A stretch of DNA of 64,000 nt, taken from assembly GCF_041378895.1 (NCBI RefSeq), contig NZ_CP144212.1, forward strand, positions 1,287,501-1,351,500, written 5' to 3'. Each line of letters starts with the position of its first letter. The first letter of the stretch is position 1. The DNA is from Dechloromonas sp. ZY10 (GTDB lineage Bacteria > Pseudomonadota > Gammaproteobacteria > Burkholderiales > Rhodocyclaceae). Of this stretch, positions 59,455 through 64,000 are shown piece after piece. Under the pieces are notes generated by a model. The model was not told where the DNA came from, made no database searches, and saw only the letters and a list, made by a program, of their open reading frames with translations. The position numbers and the translations under genes are program-made.

Positions 59455-61800
59455 TCAGGCCGGCATTGCAGGTACGGCCTCGGCACCGCCCAGCGCAATC
59501 TCGAGCCGCGTCAAGGCGGCGCCGATCACCGCCAGGTCGGCGAGGGCCGGCAGGTGTCCGGCACCAGCCACCTGCTCAACCCGGCTGGCAGCCTGTTGCA
59601 GTTCATCCAGTCCGAGGTTGGCGGCTCCGCCGGCCAGCGCATGTGCGAGTTGCTGCCACGCCAGGGGCAGTGCCGGATCATTGCGGTCCGGGTTTGCCAG
59701 CAGGCAGGCAAACCGTGGTTGTTGTTGTTTGGCGAAGGCTGCGGCGGCTCGCTGCAGGCTGGCCGCATCGCCAAGAAAGCGCGTCCAGGTGATCTCGGCG
59801 GCGCTACCGGCGGCTGCCAGCCAGGCGGGCGGCAGCGTGGCCGGTGGTGGCTCGAGGCTGGCGGGGCCGGGGCTGCGCGGAGGGAGCCAGCAGGTGAGCA
59901 CGCCCCAGAGTGCTTCGACATCGACCGGCTTGGGGAGAAAGTCGCTGATTCCGGCCGCACTGCATTCGGCCTGCTCTTCTGCACCGACGGCAGCGGAAAT
60001 CGCAACCAGTGGCATGGTCCAGCCGCGACGACGAATTTCGCGGGCTGTGGCAAAGCCATCCAGTTCGGGCATGTGCAGGTCGAGCAGCAGCAATTCCGGA
60101 AGTTCGCAGTCCGGGCCTGTCAGTTGAGCCAGCAGGTGGGCGCCGTTCTCGGCACAAAGGACACGGATACCGGCGCGCCGGAGCAGGCCGCTCAAGACCA
60201 TGCGATTGATTTCCAGGTCGTCGACGACAGCGATCAAGGCGCCATGAAATTCGTCCGGCACTTCGGCCAGGCTGGCGGGTCCGCCGCTGCCTTGGGAGAG
60301 GCGCTGGCAGGCCGCAAGCAAAGCCAGCGGTGCCAGCGGTTGAGGCAGGAATTCGATGCGCGCTTCCGTGGCGGCGTTTCCGGTTCCGTAAAACTCAGCG
60401 CAGACCTCGGCCGGAGCAACGACGATGGCGGCTTGTGGCGGGCGCCGGGCGAGCCAGCTGGCGAGTGATTCGCGATGTTCACGGTCGACCAGCAAAATGG
60501 CGTTTTTTCCACCGTCGACCGTGAGCAGGCCACGGGCGGCCAGATCGCCGGCCAACTCGCGGCTGTCGCCGGCCTCGCGCAGGTCGAGCGGACCGCAAGG
60601 TCGTGTCGGTTGGGGGGGGGCAGCAAGCGCACGCAAAGGTAGCCGGAGGGTGAAGCGGCTGCCGCAGCCGGGGGCGCTGGCGACCTGCAACTGACCGCCC
60701 ATTCCTTGGGCCAGGCCGGCAGCGATGCTGAGACCCAGCCCGGTGCCGCCGTAGCGGCGAGTGGTGCCGGCGTCGCCCTGGACGAAAGCCTGGAACAGGC
60801 GCCCCTGCAGTTCGGCGGGGATGCCGGGGCCGCTGTCGCTGACGGTGAACAGCAGGTTTTCGCCGGTTGCCTCGATCTGCAGCGCAACCTCGCCCTGCTC
60901 GGTGAATTTGAGCGCATTGCCCAGCAGATTGAGCAGAATCTGCTGCAGGCGCAGGGCATCGCCCCGAATTTGCCGTGGCACGCCGGCGCCCAGCAGGAAA
61001 CGCCGCCGCAAGGTTTTTTCGGGGGCGGCATGGGCGCAGGTGGTGGCGAGGGTTTCAAGAACTTCCCAGAGATCGAATTCGCGATCCTCGAATTCGAGCT
61101 TGCCAGCTTCGATTTTGGCAAAGTCGAGCAGGTCGTTGAGCAGTTGCAGCAAATGACGTCCTGAGCCTGCAATTTTTTCCAGCGTATCGCGTAGCGTCGG
61201 GGGAAGCGTTTGCAGCAGGACCAGTTGGGTCAGGCCAAGAATGCCGTTGAGCGGGGTGCGGATTTCGTGGCTGACGTTGGCCAGAAAAGCGCTTTTGGCC
61301 TGGTTGGCGGCATCGGCCTGGGCGCGTGCGGCTTCAAGCTCGGCGGTTTTGCGGCGGGCCTCGCTGACATCGTCGAGGAAGTGTACGAAACGGCCGGCTG
61401 CGGCTTCGATCGAAGCGATTTGCACGGTCAACGGCTCGCCCAGGGGATTTTCCAGCTGCAGTTCGGCATGGCTGATGCCTTGTTCGACAAGCAGGCCGAA
61501 ATGTCGCTCGGCCTTGTCGGCAGAGACAGTGAAGAGATCGGCCAGGGGCGTTCCGAGGAGTTGCTTGCGCTGCTTGCCGGTCAGGCTGAGGGCTGCCGGG
61601 TTGGCGTCGCGGATCGTGCCGCCGGCGTCGCTTTCAACAATCCCGGTGAAAGCATAAAGAAAATGGATGCGCTGGCTGACATCGCTACTGACCAATCGGC
61701 TGGTCAGCGCGGCAAGCAGGGCTGGGTCGGCTGCGCCCAGTCGATCATCCTCGGCGGCAGCTAACAGGGCGCGAAGGGCCGGGTTGAGTGTGTCCTTCAT
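59455..61800 (-). CDS. Hybrid histidine kinase with PAS, receiver and Hpt domains
   Basis: 781 aa, no membrane segment. PAS at about 48-150 (VESDAGGTIRDANPAALSLT), HisKA with FLANVSHEIRTPLNG, HATPase (LNLLGNALKFT, SDSGPGIPAE, GGTGLGLSI), an unusual linker at about 410-440 that includes translation of two palindrome copies (LLTVDGG...LLVDREH), an apparently degenerate receiver-like stretch, a full receiver (VVDDLEINR, LLLLDLHMPELDG, FLPKPVD) and a C-terminal Hpt (LAHALAGGAANLG). So it contains a complete phosphorelay. The start overlaps the stop of the upstream PP2C fusion gene (ATGA, 61797-61800), marking an operon with it and the STAS gene. Confidence 0.92.
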   Translation of the reverse strand: MKDTLNPALRALLAAAEDDRLGAADPALLAALTSRLVSSDVSQRIHFLYAFTGIVESDAGGTIRDANPAALSLTGKQRKQLLGTPLADLFTVSADKAERHFGLLVEQGISHAELQLENPLGEPLTVQIASIEAAAGRFVHFLDDVSEARRKTAELEAARAQADAANQAKSAFLANVSHEIRTPLNGILGLTQLVLLQTLPPTLRDTLEKIAGSGRHLLQLLNDLLDFAKIEAGKLEFEDREFDLWEVLETLATTCAHAAPEKTLRRRFLLGAGVPRQIRGDALRLQQILLNLLGNALKFTEQGEVALQIEATGENLLFTVSDSGPGIPAELQGRLFQAFVQGDAGTTRRYGGTGLGLSIAAGLAQGMGGQLQVASAPGCGSRFTLRLPLRALAAPPQPTRPCGPLDLREAGDSRELAGDLAARGLLTVDGGKNAILLVDREHRESLASWLARRPPQAAIVVAPAEVCAEFYGTGNAATEARIEFLPQPLAPLALLAACQRLSQGSGGPASLAEVPDEFHGALIAVVDDLEINRMVLSGLLRRAGIRVLCAENGAHLLAQLTGPDCELPELLLLDLHMPELDGFATAREIRRRGWTMPLVAISAAVGAEEQAECSAAGISDFLPKPVDVEALWGVLTCWLPPRSPGPASLEPPPATLPPAWLAAAGSAAEITWTRFLGDAASLQRAAAAFAKQQQPRFACLLANPDRNDPALPLAWQQLAHALAGGAANLGLDELQQAASRVEQVAGAGHLPALADLAVIGAALTRLEIALGGAEAVPAMPA
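60479..60524. repeat. Two palindrome copies inside a kinase coding region
   Basis: TCACGGTCGACC (60479-60490) and CCGTCGACCGTGAG (60512-60525) flank AGCAAAATGGCGTTTTTT. Together they form an imperfect inverted repeat of 47 bp with the same A/T tail as the intergenic copies. It is in frame in the histidine kinase gene and encodes part of the linker between the ATPase and receiver regions. Confidence 0.75.
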
Positions 61801-63818
61801 GTGGCTGCTCCTGTCAGTTGCTTTTCCAGGCGAATTGCCGCCATTCCCGGCAGGGGGGCTTCGTAGGCAAGCAGGTCAACCTGGTGGGCAATGATGAACA
61901 GCCCAAAGCCGCCTGCCCGCGCGCCGCTGAAATCGGGCGGGCAGGCGGCGCCGGGCTGGAATGCGCGGCCGGGATAAAACAGATCAACGCGGCAGCGCTG
62001 CGGCTGGCGTTCGAGACGCGCGATGATGGGGGTGCCGGGAAGCTTTTCGGGGGTGTGGCGAACGATGTTGGTGGCCGCTTCGAAGGCTGCCAAGGCCAAG
62101 GCACGCCAGATCTCTTCCGGCTGGTCGGAAAGCAGGCTGGCGATTTTTTCGCGCAACAGGGTGAGGCCGTCCAGGCGGCGTGGCAGCTCGAAGCATTCCG
62201 GATGCGGGCGGGGGGCGTTGTTACCGTGCTCAGGCTGCATCTGCACTGCGATCAGGGTTCGGTCGTCGCTCCGTCCGTGCTGGCCGGCAAAGTCGTCGAG
62301 ATCACTGCGCAGGGCATTGAGCAGGATGGCGGGGCTGATCGTCTGGCAACGGGCGGCGCGGAGCAATTCCCTGATCCGCTCCTCGCCGTAGGCTGTGCCG
62401 GCAGCAGTGGTGGTCTCGCTGATCCCGTCCGAATAAAGCAGCAGCAGGTCGTCTATGGCCAGTGGGGTGGTCTGTTCGGCGTAGGTTTCGTTGGCCAGCA
62501 CGCCCAGCGGCAGGTTGTCTCCCAGCAGGTGTTCGATTTGCCCATCCGGGTGGGCGAGCAGGGCCGGCGTATGGCCGGCATTGACCCAGGTCACGCAGCC
62601 TTGCACCCGGTCGAAACGGAGCAGCGAGAGGGTGGCGAAGCAGTCAAGGTCTATCAGTTCCGGAGTGATTGCAGTATGGAGCGCATTCATGATCTGCGCC
62701 GGGGAAGGGGGCGCCTGTAGTTCATGCCGGCAGAGCAGTTCGGTAAATATTCGCCGGTAGCTGCTCTTGATCGCGGCAGCGATCAGGGCTGCAGCCACGC
62801 CCTTGCCCATCACATCGCCGGTGATCAACTCGAAAGTGTCGTCTCCCAGCCGGGTGAAAGTGTAAAAATCGCCGTCGACACCTTCCGAGGCTTCGGTGTG
62901 GCAGGCCACGGCAAATCCCGGCAGGTGCTCGGGCAGGGGGCCGAACAGCAGCCGCTGCTGGATTTGGGCACCGATTTCTAATTCGCGCTGGCGGGCTGCG
63001 GCCAACTGCTGGCGGGCGCGGATCCGCTCGGTGATGTCGGTGCGGATGGCGACGTACTGGTAGGGAATGCCATCCTCGTCGCACCATGGAATGATGGTTG
63101 AGTCTACCCAGTAGATTTCTCCGTCGCTGCGCCGGTTGGCTATTTCGCCGTGCCAGGTGTGGCCGGCGGCAATCGTTTGCCAGATTTCCGCATAAAAACT
63201 CTCAGGATGCAGGCCCGATTTGATCAGGCGATGATTTTGCCCGAGCAGTTCGGCCTCCGGGTAGCCAGAGATGTCGCAGAAACGAGGGTTGGCATAGGTG
63301 ATCCTGCCGTCTGCATCGCAGATGCTGACCAGACAATGAGCATCGAGCGCAGCCTTCTGCTGGCGCAGTTCAGCAACGGCTTGTTGCAAGGCCTGCCGTT
63401 CGCCTTGCAGGCGTCGCCGCAACTGCTCGCGCTCAATCACGTTGGCGACCCGGCGTTGCAGGATTTTGGACGATACCGGTTTGGTCAGAAAGTCGACTGC
63501 GCCGAGTTCGAGTCCGCGAATCTGCGAGGCGCTGTCGGTGAGCGCGGTCAGGAAGATGATCGGGGTTGCCGCCAGTTGCGGGTCGGCCTGGATTTGTCCG
63601 GCAACTGCAAAGCCATCCATGTCCGGCATCATTACATCGAGCAGAACGACGTCGACCGCCTCAGCGGCCAGTAGCGCCAGTGCTTCGGCGCCACTGCCGG
63701 CAGTCAGCACCCGGCAGTGCCGGGCGAGAATGCTTTGGCATAGCTGCAGGTTGGCCGGCGTGTCGTCGACGATCAGTACCGTTCCCGGTGGCGCCGCGTC
63801 GGGGGTGACCGGGCTCAT
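61797..63818 (-). CDS. Response regulator-PAS-PP2C phosphatase-ATPase fusion (RsbU/RsbW-like)
   Basis: 673 aa. Receiver (about 10-125; LIVDDTPANL, VVLLDVMMPDMDG, FLTKPVS), coiled coil, PAS (about 160-275; ITYANPRFCDISGYPEAELL), SpoIIE-type PP2C (about 295-510; VDGDFYTFTR, ITGDVMGKGVAAAL, LLLYSDGISETTT), and a C-terminal HATPase_c_2 anti-sigma-type kinase domain (about 540-665; AFEAATNIVRHT, GGFGLFIIAHQ). A phosphatase and an anti-sigma kinase in one chain, next to a STAS gene, form a compact partner-switching unit under two-component control. The start is 3 bp after the STAS stop and the end overlaps the Hpt-kinase start. Confidence 0.92.
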   Translation of the reverse strand: MSPVTPDAAPPGTVLIVDDTPANLQLCQSILARHCRVLTAGSGAEALALLAAEAVDVVLLDVMMPDMDGFAVAGQIQADPQLAATPIIFLTALTDSASQIRGLELGAVDFLTKPVSSKILQRRVANVIEREQLRRRLQGERQALQQAVAELRQQKAALDAHCLVSICDADGRITYANPRFCDISGYPEAELLGQNHRLIKSGLHPESFYAEIWQTIAAGHTWHGEIANRRSDGEIYWVDSTIIPWCDEDGIPYQYVAIRTDITERIRARQQLAAARQRELEIGAQIQQRLLFGPLPEHLPGFAVACHTEASEGVDGDFYTFTRLGDDTFELITGDVMGKGVAAALIAAAIKSSYRRIFTELLCRHELQAPPSPAQIMNALHTAITPELIDLDCFATLSLLRFDRVQGCVTWVNAGHTPALLAHPDGQIEHLLGDNLPLGVLANETYAEQTTPLAIDDLLLLYSDGISETTTAAGTAYGEERIRELLRAARCQTISPAILLNALRSDLDDFAGQHGRSDDRTLIAVQMQPEHGNNAPRPHPECFELPRRLDGLTLLREKIASLLSDQPEEIWRALALAAFEAATNIVRHTPEKLPGTPIIARLERQPQRCRVDLFYPGRAFQPGAACPPDFSGARAGGFGLFIIAHQVDLLAYEAPLPGMAAIRLEKQLTGAAT

Positions 63819-63821
63819 GGT

Positions 63822-64000
63822 TCAGGGGCAGGCAGCCAGCGCTGCGGCGATGGTGTCGTGCAGCGAAAAGATGCGGTGCATGCGGACCAGTTCGAACAGG
63901 GCGCGTACCGGTTTGGCCAGCCCCACCAGATGCAGGGTACCGTTGCGGTTATTCATTGTGCGCAGGCAGGAGAGCAGCGCGCCCAGGCCTGAGCTATCCA
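63822..64000 (-). CDS. STAS-domain anti-sigma factor antagonist, 5' end outside window
   Basis: The last 58 codons are visible, including DSSGLGALLSCLR, the phosphorylatable Ser motif of anti-sigma factor antagonists (SpoIIAA/RsbV type), then NGTLHLVGLAKPVRALFELV and RMHRIFSLHDT near the end. The start lies beyond the window. It should be the substrate of the PP2C and ATPase domains of the next gene, 3 bp downstream. Transcription enters from outside the window. Confidence 0.85.
   Translation of the reverse strand, partial: DSSGLGALLSCLRTMNNRNGTLHLVGLAKPVRALFELVRMHRIFSLHDTIAAALAACP

Overview
The window is 64 kb of GC-rich, densely coding bacterial chromosome. I found no rRNA, tRNA or CRISPR. 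Gene content (an Mla-type lipid transport operon beside ppx, ETF and acyl-CoA dehydrogenases, many GGDEF/EAL and histidine kinase proteins, a copper-type bufferin operon) fits a betaproteobacterium. Rhodocyclales (Dechloromonas/Azonexus/Accumulibacter-like) is my best guess; it is inferred from gene types, not from a search.

Layout. 1-4.6 kb: 3' part of ppx, then mlaE-mlaF-mlaD and an auxiliary lipoprotein. 4.6-9.7 kb: TetR regulator with a tandem operator, etfB-etfA, a CbiM-like membrane protein and a long acyl-CoA dehydrogenase. 9.8-11.4 kb: Crp/Fnr regulator and an ECF sigma/zinc anti-sigma pair. 11.5-17.6 kb: a minus-strand run of bufferin precursor, DUF692 maturase, DUF2063 partner, DoxX protein, chemoreceptor and c-di-GMP phosphodiesterase; most junctions are 4-bp ATGA overlaps. 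17.8-20.2 kb: comEC. 20.4-32.1 kb: an accessory island with lower-GC sequence at its left. It holds IS3 and ribbon-helix-helix remnants, an APS kinase, three paralogous secreted tail-collar proteins, a sulfotransferase and a 2355-residue DUF4347/Ig-like/DUF4214 protein. 32.2-44.4 kb: mixed housekeeping and signalling genes (PaiB-like, NfsB-like, a CBS-PAS-GAF-GGDEF-EAL protein, RtcB, GNAT, an outer-membrane barrel, VF530, YegD-like Hsp70). 44.4-47 kb: a secreted protein of unknown function between two decayed intergenic stretches. 47-54 kb: TPMT, GST, then an SDR-MFS-acyl-CoA dehydrogenase group divergent from an AraC regulator. 53.8-64 kb: orphan response regulator, GT25-like protein, two large hybrid histidine kinases, a response regulator/PP2C/ATPase fusion and a partial STAS protein.

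Two things stand out. First, the island pairs the enzyme that makes PAPS (APS kinase) with an enzyme family that uses PAPS (sulfotransferase), next to three exported collar-domain proteins and a giant predicted surface protein. A dedicated sulfation system for exported proteins or glycans is a reasonable, untested hypothesis. Second, a palindrome with core CACGGTCGACCGTG is scattered through the window, mostly between genes, at both 5' and 3' gene ends. One copy is translated inside a kinase linker, and I saw none in the island. It looks like a genome-wide interspersed palindromic repeat or a binding site.

The bufferin operon is also unusual in carrying a chemoreceptor and a phosphodiesterase whose sensor regions resemble each other.
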